From Shewanella salipaludis (lineage in GTDB: Bacteria > Pseudomonadota > Gammaproteobacteria > Enterobacterales > Shewanellaceae), in NCBI RefSeq assembly GCF_012911865.1, contig NZ_JAAXYH010000004.1:268590-332589 (forward strand): DNA of 64,000 nt, read 5' to 3'. Of this stretch, positions 26,077 through 36,199 are shown one piece after another; the stretch's first letter is position 1, and every line of letters starts with the position of its first letter. A program made the translations under genes and the position numbers. The notes beneath the pieces are model-generated. The model saw nothing but the letters and a program-made list of their open reading frames with translations. It did no database searches and had not been told where the DNA came from.

Positions 26077-26565
26077 ATGCGGCGTGAACAGAAGGCCGAG
26101 AGTGAGTTATTGGGGGTCTATGGCGGCATGATGACCCTGGTGCCTGTGCTGGTCATAATGGCGATTATCGGATTCAAATATTTTGCCGGGTTGCCGCAAC
26201 TGGCGAGTCGCAATTTGGAGCAGGAGCATACACGCCTGTTAAACGTGCTGGCCATGGTGCGTTCCCAATGGCTGTTATTGGGTAAACCCCGGGCGCTGCC
26301 GCTGAACTGGCAAACCACGGCTGACCAGCCAACTCAGGCTCCGGGGCGGGTGCGTATGAGTGGGCAGGGCTGGCCTCTGCCCGACAGCCTGGATGAGGCA
26401 GGTTGTCGGGCGCTGTGGCAGCAATTGATGGGCAAAGATCCCGCAGCCGATGCCCTGACGGCCAGTTACCGGGCGAGCGATGACACTTGTCGTTTCGCAC
26501 TGGAACAGGGTGACAGCCTGGTGTATCGCCTTAATTCCGGCGGAGTCATTTTTTTGACTAATTAA
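26077..26565 (+). CDS. mshF: MSHA biogenesis protein MshF
   Basis: The 162-residue protein has one N-terminal membrane helix (about 15-36) and a small periplasmic domain with two Cys that may pair (AGCRALW and DDTCRF). MshF is part of every MSHA locus but has no defined activity. GGGAGGTGA just upstream supports the ATG. It is the last gene of the assembly group, and the AT-rich 79-bp gap to mshB probably holds the promoter of the pilin operon. Confidence 0.82.
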   Translation: MRREQKAESELLGVYGGMMTLVPVLVIMAIIGFKYFAGLPQLASRNLEQEHTRLLNVLAMVRSQWLLLGKPRALPLNWQTTADQPTQAPGRVRMSGQGWPLPDSLDEAGCRALWQQLMGKDPAADALTASYRASDDTCRFALEQGDSLVYRLNSGGVIFLTN

Positions 26566-26587
26566 TAAAATATTGTTAAAACAGGGG

Positions 26588-26616
26588 GTTTTTTAAACTG
26601 CTTTAACTGGTAGAAT
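26588..26616 (+). promoter_or_regulatory. Possible promoter of the mshB-A pilin operon
   Basis: TAGAAT (26611-26616) is a fair -10 box in the AT-rich mshF-mshB gap; the matching -35 region is a poor T-rich stretch (26588-26593). A separate pilin-operon promoter here agrees with the two-operon organisation known for V. cholerae msh genes. Confidence 0.3.
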
Positions 26617-26644
26617 AAATGCTCTTGTTATTGGGGTGCAGCAG

Positions 26645-27247
26645 ATGAAACGTAAACAAACCGGTTTTTCACTCATAGAACTGGTGATAGTGATAGTGAT
26701 ATTGGGCCTGTTGGCCGCAACGGCGATCCCGCGTTTTTTAAACGTGACAGATGAGGCCGAAGATGCCAGCGTCGACGGTGTCGCCGGTGGCTTGTCGACC
26801 GCAGTCAGCTTTGTGCGCTCCCAGTGGGAGGTCGATGGCCGTCTGAACACCAGCGTAGTGCTGGACGGCACCCGCGTGTCGCTGGACCCACGTTTTGGCT
26901 ACCCTACGGGCCTGAGCAATACCTCTGCGACCGCAATGACGAACGCTAGCTGCCAGGAGGTCTTCGATGCCGTGCTCCAGAGCTCGCCCCGTAACGTGCT
27001 GATCAACGCGGATGCGCGTAATCAACGCTATGTGGTGCAGGTGCTGGGAGCGGGCGGCGGCGACGCGACTTCTATCGCGGGAGCGGCGGTGACTGGTGTG
27101 GACCTGTGTCTGTATTACCAGGTGACATCGCTCGTGCTCAATACCACCAGTGGCGTGCCGTCACCCGTGCCAACCCAGACTACGGCAGGCGCCAGGGGCA
27201 TTACTTATAACCCTGCTACCGGCCAGATAGACAGCTTCAGCAATTGA
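26645..27247 (+). CDS. mshB: Minor prepilin MshB
   Basis: Type IV pilin-like protein of 200 residues with a short leader (MKRKQTG) cut before FSLIELVIVIVILGLLAATA, the hydrophobic helix with Glu at +5. The C-terminal half has two Cys (NASCQEVF, GVDLCLYY) that could form the pilin D-loop. The ATG at 26645 is chosen over a GTG at 26636 because it gives the standard six- to seven-residue leader. It lies directly before the major pilin gene. Confidence 0.9.
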   Translation: MKRKQTGFSLIELVIVIVILGLLAATAIPRFLNVTDEAEDASVDGVAGGLSTAVSFVRSQWEVDGRLNTSVVLDGTRVSLDPRFGYPTGLSNTSATAMTNASCQEVFDAVLQSSPRNVLINADARNQRYVVQVLGAGGGDATSIAGAAVTGVDLCLYYQVTSLVLNTTSGVPSPVPTQTTAGARGITYNPATGQIDSFSN

Positions 27248-27271
27248 GTGTTAGTTTTACAATACTTATTT

Positions 27272-27341
27272 TTAAAGGCTTGGCTTTAAATATTGATTTT
27301 TAAAGACCTAGCTTTAAAACCTAGTTTTAAAATTTAGCTTT
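27272..27341 (+). repeat. Five 14-bp tandem repeats upstream of mshA
   Basis: Five imperfect units of TTAAAGCCTAGCTT-type sequence at 27272-27285, 27286-27299, 27300-27313, 27314-27327 and 27328-27341. They end 75 bp before the mshA ATG, in the expected promoter/5' UTR region. A short inverted repeat follows (CGATT-TTCAT-AATCG, 27348-27362). Confidence 0.75.
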
Positions 27342-27416
27342 AATGAACGATTTTCATAATCGGTTTCAACAAACCAATAGATTCACAGTTAACAAAAATA
27401 CGGATAGAGGTCTTTA

Positions 27417-27926
27417 ATGCAAAAGCAACAAGGTTTTACCCTGATCGAATTAGTGGTAGTCATCATCATCCTCGGCATCTTGGCGGTTACCGCCGCGCCC
27501 AAGTTCATCAACCTGCAAAGCGATGCCCGGGTTTCAACCCTGCAAGGTATGCAAGCTGCGATTCAGGGCGCCAACAGCCTGGTGTACTCTAAGGTGATCA
27601 TTGCCGGTAATGAGAATGCGGATACTGCAACGGTAAACATAGGAACAGGCACGGATGCGAATGTTGCTTATGGTTATCTAGTAGCGACCACGGCCAACTT
27701 GCAAAACGCACTGGAGCTGACTTTTGGAGACGATTGGAGCGTACAGGGTACTCCTACAGTTCGTGTCGCGGGTGATCCTACAGCCGACCCAGTTACCGAT
27801 GCTACGCCGGGTGTGATCCAGATCAGGCCGACAGATGCGCCTGCAACCTGTATCCTGACCTATACCGAAGCGGTCAATGGTACTAGCCAACCTACATATA
27901 CCTTAGCAACCGCTGACGCTTGCTAA
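27417..27926 (+). CDS. mshA: Major MSHA pilin MshA
   Basis: The 169-residue type IVa prepilin has leader MQKQQG, cut before [20 protein letters not shown], the assembly helix with Glu5. A C-terminal disulfide loop spans Cys145 to the terminal Cys169. AGAGG upstream gives the ribosome binding site. It is the main fibre subunit: its own 169-bp upstream region, with the tandem repeats, and the strong terminator after it suggest extra expression relative to the minor pilins. The codon mix is less GC-rich than that of neighbouring genes, as is common for surface pilins under diversifying selection. Confidence 0.95.
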   Translation: MQKQQGFTLIELVVVIIILGILAVTAAPKFINLQSDARVSTLQGMQAAIQGANSLVYSKVIIAGNENADTATVNIGTGTDANVAYGYLVATTANLQNALELTFGDDWSVQGTPTVRVAGDPTADPVTDATPGVIQIRPTDAPATCILTYTEAVNGTSQPTYTLATADAC

Positions 27927-27937
27927 TTGTATTTTGC

Positions 27938-27965
27938 AAAAAGGCCTGCTCAGCAGGCCTTTTTT
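27938..27965 (+). terminator. Rho-independent terminator after mshA
   Basis: AAGGCCTGC-TCA-GCAGGCCTT with flanking A and T runs (T to 27965), 12 bp past the mshA stop. It probably reduces transcription into mshCDOPQ, so that the major pilin is made in excess. Confidence 0.93.
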
Positions 27966-28077
27966 GTTTAAGGATTCAAACTTCGGGGATTTTTTGACAT
28001 ACTCAGCGAGTTAATTCAGGCCGAGTCTGTACTGCGCGCTATGGCCGCCTCCAGGCAAAGATAAGGATATTATCCAG

Positions 28078-28563
28078 GTGACACTTGTTGGAAAATCCCC
28101 TGCTTCAGCCGGTTTCACCCTGGTGGAGTTGGTGACCACTATCCTGTTGATTGCCATCATGGCCGTGGCTGTCCTGCCGCGCCTGCTGGGGACCTCTGCC
28201 TACAGCGCCTTCAGCCTGCGCAACGAGTTTATTGCCGAGCTGCACCGGGTGCAGCTGCAAGCCCTGAATAATACCGACAGATGCTTTCGTGTTGCCGTGA
28301 GCACCACAGGCTATCGATTGCAGCAGTTTCCCGGCCGGTCAGGCAAGGCCTGCAGCGGGACTGTGCTGGGCACGGATGCCGAACAGAGGTTCCAGGGCGG
28401 CGCCTCGCTGGCATTGCTTGCCTCCAATGGCCAGAGTTTCAACCTGGACTTCGATGCCGATGGCCGTAGCTCGCTGAACTGCAATGGCGACTGCATCGAG
28501 GTGCGTGCCGATGATACCCTGATGATCGCCATTTCCTCCGAGGGCTACATCTATGCCAACTAG
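28078..28563 (+). CDS. mshC: Minor prepilin MshC
   Basis: The 161-residue pilin-like protein has leader MTLVGKSPASAG cut before FTLVELVTTILLIAIMAVAV, Glu at +5. Its body contains several Cys (DRCFRVAV, KACSGTV, NCNGDCIEV). The start is a GTG at 28078 with AAGGA at 28063-28067. GspH/FimT-like minor pilins of this sort prime fibre assembly. It overlaps mshD by 11 bp. Confidence 0.88.
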   Translation: MTLVGKSPASAGFTLVELVTTILLIAIMAVAVLPRLLGTSAYSAFSLRNEFIAELHRVQLQALNNTDRCFRVAVSTTGYRLQQFPGRSGKACSGTVLGTDAEQRFQGGASLALLASNGQSFNLDFDADGRSSLNCNGDCIEVRADDTLMIAISSEGYIYAN

Positions 28564-29077
28564 CCCAGCGCGCTTTCGCTCTTCGGCCAGGCTGAAGGGC
28601 TTTACCCTGATAGAGTTGGTCGTCGGCATGCTGGTGATCGCCATCGCCATGGTGCTGCTGACCGGCATCCTATTCCCCCAGGCCGACAGAGCCGCCGGGA
28701 CCCTGCATAGGATGCGCAGCGCCGAGTTGGCCCACGCCATACTGAACGAGATCTGGGGCAAGAGGTACGATGAAAATACCGCCAGCGGCGGTGTGCCCGC
28801 CTGCGGCAGCCCCACAGGCGAAGCCTGCTCAGGGGTTTTGGGCCCGGATGGCACCGAGGGGCGCGACGATTACAACGATGTCGATGACTACAACGGTCTC
28901 GGCCAAGCCAGCCGCATGCTGAACTCGAGCCAGACCTATGCCGATGCTTATCCCAACTACCGCCTCTCAGTGGTTGTGGCTCTAGGCGCCGTGCTCAATA
29001 CCAAGCTGGTGACCGTCAATGTCACCACCCCCAGTGGCGAAGTGATCACTTACCATGCCGTCAGGAGCAATTACTGA
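28553..29077 (+). CDS. mshD: Minor prepilin MshD
   Basis: The 174-residue pilin-like protein has a basic leader ending LKG, cut before [20 protein letters not shown]. Its body includes a Cys pair (PACGSPTGEACSG) and an Asp-rich segment (DDYNDVDDY) that might bind calcium, as in some minor pseudopilins. It overlaps mshC and shares a base with the mshO start (TGATG), so these genes are translated in a coupled way. Confidence 0.88.
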   Translation: MPTSPARFRSSARLKGFTLIELVVGMLVIAIAMVLLTGILFPQADRAAGTLHRMRSAELAHAILNEIWGKRYDENTASGGVPACGSPTGEACSGVLGPDGTEGRDDYNDVDDYNGLGQASRMLNSSQTYADAYPNYRLSVVVALGAVLNTKLVTVNVTTPSGEVITYHAVRSNY

Positions 29078-29925
29078 TGCGGCTGAACTCACGCGCCTTG
29101 CCCCCAGGTTCGGCATCAGGTTTCACCCTGGTCGAGCTGGTGACTGTGATACTGATCCTCGGAGTCCTGGTGGTCGGGGTCAGCAGTTTCGTCATCTTCG
29201 GCACCCGCATCTTCGTCGAATCCAGTTCGGTCGATCGGGTACTGAGCCAGAGCCGTTTCGCCATGGAGCGACTTATCCGGGAGATCCGCTCCGCGGTGCC
29301 GGGCAGTGTGCGACTGCGAACCGAGGCAGGTTATCAATGCCTGGAGTTGCTGCCTATTGCCGCCAGCTCCAGCTATCTGGATATGCCATTCAAACCCGGG
29401 GCCAAGGCCGAGGTGGGCACAGGCATAGCGACAACAGCCAGTGTCGCGGCCGGGCAGTTGCTGCTGATCTATCCGCTGACGCCGGCCGATGTCTACGCAG
29501 ACTCCGCCGCCAGCCAGGGGAAAATGTTCAGCCTCAAGGCGGTGCAGCGCAGCGGCGACAGCTGGGATTTCACCTTCACACAACAGATCCGCTTCGATGA
29601 GGCTTCGCCCAGGCAAAGGTTCTATGTTGCCAGCGGGCCCGTCAGCTATTGTATCTTTCACGGCGGCAGCAACGACGGCGATCTGCTGCGTTACGCCGGT
29701 TACGGCATCAATCACCCCAGCCAATTGGCGCCGACGGACATGGGCGCAGGGGTGTTGATGGCGCAGGGCATAGTCAACGATTTCTCGCAGCCGGCGCAGT
29801 TGCCTATCGAGCTGACGCCCGCGACCCTGGTCAACAATGCCTTGGTGCAGCTGCGGCCCAGATTTGCGGTCAACGGCGAGAGTTTTCAGTATCAACATCA
29901 GGTGCAGGTGATCAATGTTCCTTAA
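29077..29925 (+). CDS. mshO: Minor prepilin MshO
   Basis: The 282-residue PilW/GspJ-like minor pilin has leader ending SASG, cut before FTLVELVTVILILGVLVVGV. The large beta-rich C-terminal domain has Cys pairs (YQCLELLP, SYCIFHGG). It is the largest minor pilin of the set and likely part of the tip complex with MshC, MshD and MshP. It overlaps mshP by 11 bp. Confidence 0.88.
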   Translation: MRLNSRALPPGSASGFTLVELVTVILILGVLVVGVSSFVIFGTRIFVESSSVDRVLSQSRFAMERLIREIRSAVPGSVRLRTEAGYQCLELLPIAASSSYLDMPFKPGAKAEVGTGIATTASVAAGQLLLIYPLTPADVYADSAASQGKMFSLKAVQRSGDSWDFTFTQQIRFDEASPRQRFYVASGPVSYCIFHGGSNDGDLLRYAGYGINHPSQLAPTDMGAGVLMAQGIVNDFSQPAQLPIELTPATLVNNALVQLRPRFAVNGESFQYQHQVQVINVP

Positions 29926-30376
29926 GTCTGCCGGCGGATATCCACACTTTCCCATGGGGCGCCAGCGTGGCAGCGCCCTGGTGATCGCCATCTTCGTGAT
30001 TACCGTCATGTCCCTGTTGGCATCGGCCCTGATCCGAATAGTCCAGGATGCGGACGCGGGTTTGACTCAGGAAGTCTGGGGCACCCGCGCCCTCGCCGCC
30101 GCCAACAGCGGCGCCGATGCGGCCTTGGCGCAGTTATTCCCGCTGACGGGGGGCGCGGGTGTCTGCAATAGCGCCGACACTGCCTGGACACCGCCGGCTT
30201 TGGTGGGATTTCATGGCTGCCGGGTCAGCTACCGCTGCACCTCGGTCAGTGCCGCTGGCTTCACCCAATACAGTATCGACAGCACAGCCACCTGTGAGAG
30301 CGGCAACTGCAGCGGCGGCGATGAAGGCAGCTGCCTGCGGGTCAGCCGCAGTGTCGAGGTCGCGGCCCGTGACTAG
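29915..30376 (+). CDS. mshP: MSHA biogenesis protein MshP (PilX-like)
   Basis: The 153-residue protein has a GSALVIAIFVITVMSLLASALIRI-type N-terminal helix like PilX/GspK proteins, which lack Glu at +5 and cap the pilus tip. The C-terminal half is Cys-rich (eight Cys, including CESGNCSGGDEGSC). ATG 29915 has an AGGTG ribosome binding site; an internal ATG at 29954 (MGRQRGSALV) gives a shorter leader closer to homologues but lacks a binding site. The gene overlaps mshO and mshQ. Confidence 0.83.
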   Translation: MFLKSAGGYPHFPMGRQRGSALVIAIFVITVMSLLASALIRIVQDADAGLTQEVWGTRALAAANSGADAALAQLFPLTGGAGVCNSADTAWTPPALVGFHGCRVSYRCTSVSAAGFTQYSIDSTATCESGNCSGGDEGSCLRVSRSVEVAARD

Positions 30377-33300
30377 AACCCTGCAAATCCTGACCGCCTT
30401 GCTGTTGCTGTTGCCGACGTTGCTGCAGGCGGCGCCCCAGTGTGATGCCATCTTCACCTCGGAGCCCAGCGACAACCAGGGCACAGTGTTGACCCCGCCG
30501 GCCGATATGCCGTCACTGGGGGACCTGTATTGCAATAGAAATGGTTGCAGCGGTCACAGCAGTAGCTTCAGTCCGGGGGACTATAACTTCGGCTCAGGTT
30601 ATCTGGGGAGCAAGTCTTCCATCTCCACTCAGGGGCCCACCACCAGGTTATATTTCGATTCCCTGACCATGGACAACGCCACCATGAATGCCTTCGGCAA
30701 CACGGAGAACTTGTTCATCTATATCAGGGGCAGCCTGTCTATCTCGGGCAAGAATTATATCAATGGCATAGTCTATGTCGCCGGCTCGGTGAGCCTGTCC
30801 GGCAATGCCAGAATCGATGGGGCCCTGGCGGCGGGCGGTGCCATGTCTATCAGCGGTAACAGCGGGGTGAATTATGATGCCGCAGCCGTGGACAATGCCG
30901 ACTTCGGTGGTTCCTGTGAAAACGCCCAGAACCCGGGGCCCGGGGAGGCGCTGGCGCTGCAATTTGGCAAGGCGAGTTCCACCAGTGTCAGCTTCGACAC
31001 TCCCTTCCCCGACGGCGTGACCCCGCTGGTGTTCCTGATGCCGACCATAGACAGCAATGCTCCCAAGAGCAGTGACGGCCCTGCCTCTGTGTTTCTCGGC
31101 ACAGTATCCGGCAGTGGTTTCAGCTGGTCACAACAAGAGCCGCCGGGCAACACAGTGGCTTCCCAGACCATGGCCGAGGTGCATTGGCTCGCGGTGGCAC
31201 CTGGCACCTACACCCTGCCGGACGGCAGTAAGCTCAAGGCCGGCAGCGTGACCACGAATCATGCCCTGAACCTGGCCTACTCAGACTGGGTCGATGTGCC
31301 GTTGGCTACCGGCCTGGATGTGGTGCTCAACCAGTTGCAGAGCCGCAACAACAGCTGCTGGCTCACCAGTGTGTCTCAGCCCTATACCGGCGGTATCCAG
31401 CTGAATCTGGATACTTCAGAGGCCTACGACTATTACAATGGCACAGTATATTGCCGGCCAGGCGGCAATTGGGCGCTGCCCCATGACGAGACCATAGGCT
31501 ATCTGGCGCTGCAGCCGGGCAGCGGCAGTCTCACGCTCAATGGCGAGCAACTGAATTATCAATTCGGTACGGGTGTGACCCATGGCGGAGGCAGCAACGA
31601 TGCCAGCCTGTCGCAACAGTGTAGCTACCATACTGACTTAACCGGCTTCGGCGCTGTGCCGACTCTGGTGGCCGGCAAGAGTTCCCGTGCCGGCGTCAAT
31701 GGTGGCTGGCTCAGGCGCTGCGACTTGAGTGCCACCCGGGTCAGCATGGTCAACGACGAAGATACTTATTACTACTCGGATCGTGAGCACGGGGCCGAAA
31801 ATTATGGCTTCGTGGCACTGGAAAAGGTACAGCCGTCGCTGACTTGCATCAGTGACAGCTTCTCCGGCAGTTCGCTCGGGGGCAATTGGGTCAGCTCCCG
31901 CAGCAGCGGCGACTTTACCCCCTCAGTGGTGGACAACAAGTTGCGCATGACCCAGGCCGAGGTCGAACAGGCGACGGCTGTGACCTTTCAGCGGCTGTTT
32001 CCGGCGGCGGATAACCTGATCACCCTGGAGTTCGATCAGTATGCCTATGGCGGCAGTGGTGCAGATGGCATGGCGCTGGTGCTTTCCGATGCCGCGGTGA
32101 CGCCGCAGCCGGGGGCCTTCGGCGGTCCCCTTGGCTATGGTTTCAAGCCGGGTATTCCCGGATTCGCCGGTGGCTGGCTGGGGGTCGGCATAGACGAGTA
32201 CGGTAACTTCTCCGCCGAAGGCGGAGGAAACAGCATAGGCACCAGACGCCAGGCCGTGGTGGTGCGCGGCTCAGGCTCGGGTGAGAGCGGCTATAACTAT
32301 CTGCATGGCAGTTGCAACGATGGCAGCAGCAACAGCGGTGGCGATTGCCTCAGCCCGGCGGTGGATAATAACTATGTCACCCCGGCCCATCGCTACCGGC
32401 TCACCATAGACTCCCGGGTGGCCGGGCACTCCTGGGTAACGGTCGAGCGCGATAGCGGCAGCGGTTTTGTCGCCCTGGTCCCGACTTTCGATGCGCTGGC
32501 GGAATCCGGCCAGGCGCAGGTACCGGATAAGCTGCTGCTGTCACTGACCGGCTCCACCGGCAGCGAGACCAATGTGCATGAAATCGACAACATTGAAGTC
32601 TGTGCTATCCAATCCGACCCCGTCGATGCCCAAATAGATCACTTCCAGTTCGAGCATACCGGCAATGGACTGACCTGTGATGCCTCAAGCTTGACCCTCT
32701 ATGCCTGTGCCAATGCCGATTGCTCCGAGCTGGTTAGCGGGGAGGTGACTGCCAACCTCAGCCCTGCCACGCTGCCGGGCGGCGGTTGGGTCGGCGGCAG
32801 CGTGGCGCGATTCAGCGGCGGTAGCACCCAATTAAAACTGCGAAAAAATTCCGCCGGCAGCGTCACCGTGGGCGTGACCGGCTCGACGCCCAGCACCAAG
32901 CCCCTGAGCCAGACATTATGCCGCCAGGGTAGCGGTCCGCTGAGCCGCGATGCCTGCACCCTGGACTTTGCCGATGCAGGTTTCATCTTCGATGTGCCGG
33001 ACAAGCTGGCCAATAAGCCGGCCGACAACATTTGGCTCAAGGCGGTGAAGAAGGATGACGGGACCCAGGCCTGTGTTGCCGCTTTCGCCGGCGAAGATAA
33101 GCCGCTGGAGTTCTGGAGTGATTACGTGCTGCCGACGGTGCGTGCCGCCAGCCAGGAAGTCACCCTAGCCACGGGAAGCTCTGGGCCTGTGCCGGTAAGC
33201 AATCAGGCGTCGGTGGCGACAGACATCACGCTCTCGTTCGATGCCCAGGGGCAGGCCTCCTTCTTGGTCAATTATCCCGATGCCGGCAAGATGCAACTCA

Positions 33301-34790
33301 ATGCCAGGTACACAGGCACGGGAGAAGAGTCAGGGCTGGTGATGACGGGCGCGGATCAGTTTGTCAGTGTGCCCGTGGGCCTGTGTGTTAAGGCTGTCGG
33401 TACTGATGCGAGCTGTTCTGCGGGGGACGTGAGCTGTTCTATATACAAAAAAGCCGGCGAAGAGTTCGATTTAACTGTGCAGGGCATGGCCTGGCAGGCT
33501 GGTAACACCAAGACATCGGATTTTTGTGCTAACAGCACAACGACACCCAACTATGCTCCCATAGGCAAGATCAAGTTGGCCAGTGAGCTGGTGGCGCCTA
33601 GCTCCGGTGTGGCAGGCGGGGTGGGGCAAACTGAATATGATCATGTCGCAGCCGCGAGCAACCTCAATCTTGTTAAGCAGTCTATCAACGAAGTCGGGGT
33701 GTTTAAGTTTACCGCCGAGTCGCCTGCCGACTATCTTGGAGCAAACTTAAGCACCGAAGACCTAGGTATTCAAAATCTTTTGGCGAAAACGGCCAGTGTG
33801 GGACGTTTTACGCCTGGTTATCTGGGCATCACCCCCAATACCCCCAAGCTGGCCCCAAGTTGTGGTGTATTTACTTATCTTGATCAACCCTTCAGCTTTA
33901 CGACGGGGGCAGAACCTAAGTTGGATATTCAGGGTTATTCGCTCAAGGGGGAAGTCACTCATAATTATCAAGTTGAAGATTGGTGGCGTTATCAAAATGC
34001 CTGGACGGGACGCAGTTATCAGGACCAATCTGGCTCTGCCTCGGTTGAAGCTGGGGCGGTGGCTCCTGGTACCGTCGAGCTGAGCCCAACAGATGCGGCG
34101 GCCGTGAAGAACGCCTACTTAATGAATGCTCGACTCCTGTATCACAAGATCCCGCCATTGTCGGTTACGCCTTTCAGTGGGCAGTTGGATCTCGTGCTGA
34201 CAGCAGAGGATCTAAAGGATGCAGATGGGATTTGTTACCAACTCCAAGCTGCCGGCGCTTGCATTGGCTATGTATTCGAGGGCATCCAGTTCGATGAAAG
34301 CAGGAGTCAGTCATCTGACATGCGCCACGGCCGTATCCAGATGGACAACACCTATGGCGCCGAGACAGAGCGGCTGACCATGGCGGCGCGCACCGAGTAT
34401 TGGAGTGGCGCAAGCTGGGTCACCAATGTCGATGATGCCTGCACCAGTGTCGTGCCTGGATTAACATCGCAACTCGACGATGCCGACGGCTACAATTATG
34501 CGCCGGATCTGCTGACGGATCAGAGTGTGACCCGCAGCGATGAGGCGGCCAGCGGCATGGCAAAGGCTGCCGCCGGCGAGTTTTCCCTGTATTGGCGGGC
34601 ATTGGCTGCAGGTGACGCAGCGCCTTACCGTGGTCAGGTGACTGCACCTTTGCCCGTGCCCGATTGGCTCAAGTGGTATTGGAATTGGGACGAGGCGGAT
34701 GCCAATGCCTTATCCGATCCCCGCGCCAGCGCCTATTTCGGTCGCTACCGTGGCCATGACAAGATCATCTATTGGCGCGAACTTCACTGA
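30369..34790 (+). CDS. mshQ: MSHA-associated large adhesin MshQ (lectin-like, DUF6701)
   Basis: The 1473-residue exported protein starts at a GTG inside mshP (signal MTRTLQILTALLLLLPTLLQA). Regions, in order: a Gly/Ser-rich module of short beta repeats (about 22-180, SISGKNYINGIVYVAGS), an H-type-lectin-like region (about 190-310), a second beta region, an L-type lectin/ConA-like domain (about 495-746, with the metal-site-like GVGIDEYGNF), an Ig-like Cys-rich segment (about 750-850) and a C-terminal DUF6701 region (about 857-1473). No membrane anchor is seen. Its place as last gene of the pilin operon suggests a tip- or pilus-associated adhesin. Domain limits are by eye. Confidence 0.85.
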   Translation: MTRTLQILTALLLLLPTLLQAAPQCDAIFTSEPSDNQGTVLTPPADMPSLGDLYCNRNGCSGHSSSFSPGDYNFGSGYLGSKSSISTQGPTTRLYFDSLTMDNATMNAFGNTENLFIYIRGSLSISGKNYINGIVYVAGSVSLSGNARIDGALAAGGAMSISGNSGVNYDAAAVDNADFGGSCENAQNPGPGEALALQFGKASSTSVSFDTPFPDGVTPLVFLMPTIDSNAPKSSDGPASVFLGTVSGSGFSWSQQEPPGNTVASQTMAEVHWLAVAPGTYTLPDGSKLKAGSVTTNHALNLAYSDWVDVPLATGLDVVLNQLQSRNNSCWLTSVSQPYTGGIQLNLDTSEAYDYYNGTVYCRPGGNWALPHDETIGYLALQPGSGSLTLNGEQLNYQFGTGVTHGGGSNDASLSQQCSYHTDLTGFGAVPTLVAGKSSRAGVNGGWLRRCDLSATRVSMVNDEDTYYYSDREHGAENYGFVALEKVQPSLTCISDSFSGSSLGGNWVSSRSSGDFTPSVVDNKLRMTQAEVEQATAVTFQRLFPAADNLITLEFDQYAYGGSGADGMALVLSDAAVTPQPGAFGGPLGYGFKPGIPGFAGGWLGVGIDEYGNFSAEGGGNSIGTRRQAVVVRGSGSGESGYNYLHGSCNDGSSNSGGDCLSPAVDNNYVTPAHRYRLTIDSRVAGHSWVTVERDSGSGFVALVPTFDALAESGQAQVPDKLLLSLTGSTGSETNVHEIDNIEVCAIQSDPVDAQIDHFQFEHTGNGLTCDASSLTLYACANADCSELVSGEVTANLSPATLPGGGWVGGSVARFSGGSTQLKLRKNSAGSVTVGVTGSTPSTKPLSQTLCRQGSGPLSRDACTLDFADAGFIFDVPDKLANKPADNIWLKAVKKDDGTQACVAAFAGEDKPLEFWSDYVLPTVRAASQEVTLATGSSGPVPVSNQASVATDITLSFDAQGQASFLVNYPDAGKMQLNARYTGTGEESGLVMTGADQFVSVPVGLCVKAVGTDASCSAGDVSCSIYKKAGEEFDLTVQGMAWQAGNTKTSDFCANSTTTPNYAPIGKIKLASELVAPSSGVAGGVGQTEYDHVAAASNLNLVKQSINEVGVFKFTAESPADYLGANLSTEDLGIQNLLAKTASVGRFTPGYLGITPNTPKLAPSCGVFTYLDQPFSFTTGAEPKLDIQGYSLKGEVTHNYQVEDWWRYQNAWTGRSYQDQSGSASVEAGAVAPGTVELSPTDAAAVKNAYLMNARLLYHKIPPLSVTPFSGQLDLVLTAEDLKDADGICYQLQAAGACIGYVFEGIQFDESRSQSSDMRHGRIQMDNTYGAETERLTMAARTEYWSGASWVTNVDDACTSVVPGLTSQLDDADGYNYAPDLLTDQSVTRSDEAASGMAKAAAGEFSLYWRALAAGDAAPYRGQVTAPLPVPDWLKWYWNWDEADANALSDPRASAYFGRYRGHDKIIYWRELH

Positions 34791-36148
<1,358 letters not shown>

Positions 36149-36199
36149 GGGTACGGATAAGTTAAGTCGAGGCGGTTAATAGCCGCCTTACTTTTTTCT

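Noticed and set aside
30159..30368. Upstream extension of mshQ inside mshP
   Set aside because: The extra 70 residues are the shifted frame of mshP; a signal peptide begins directly at the GTG at 30369.
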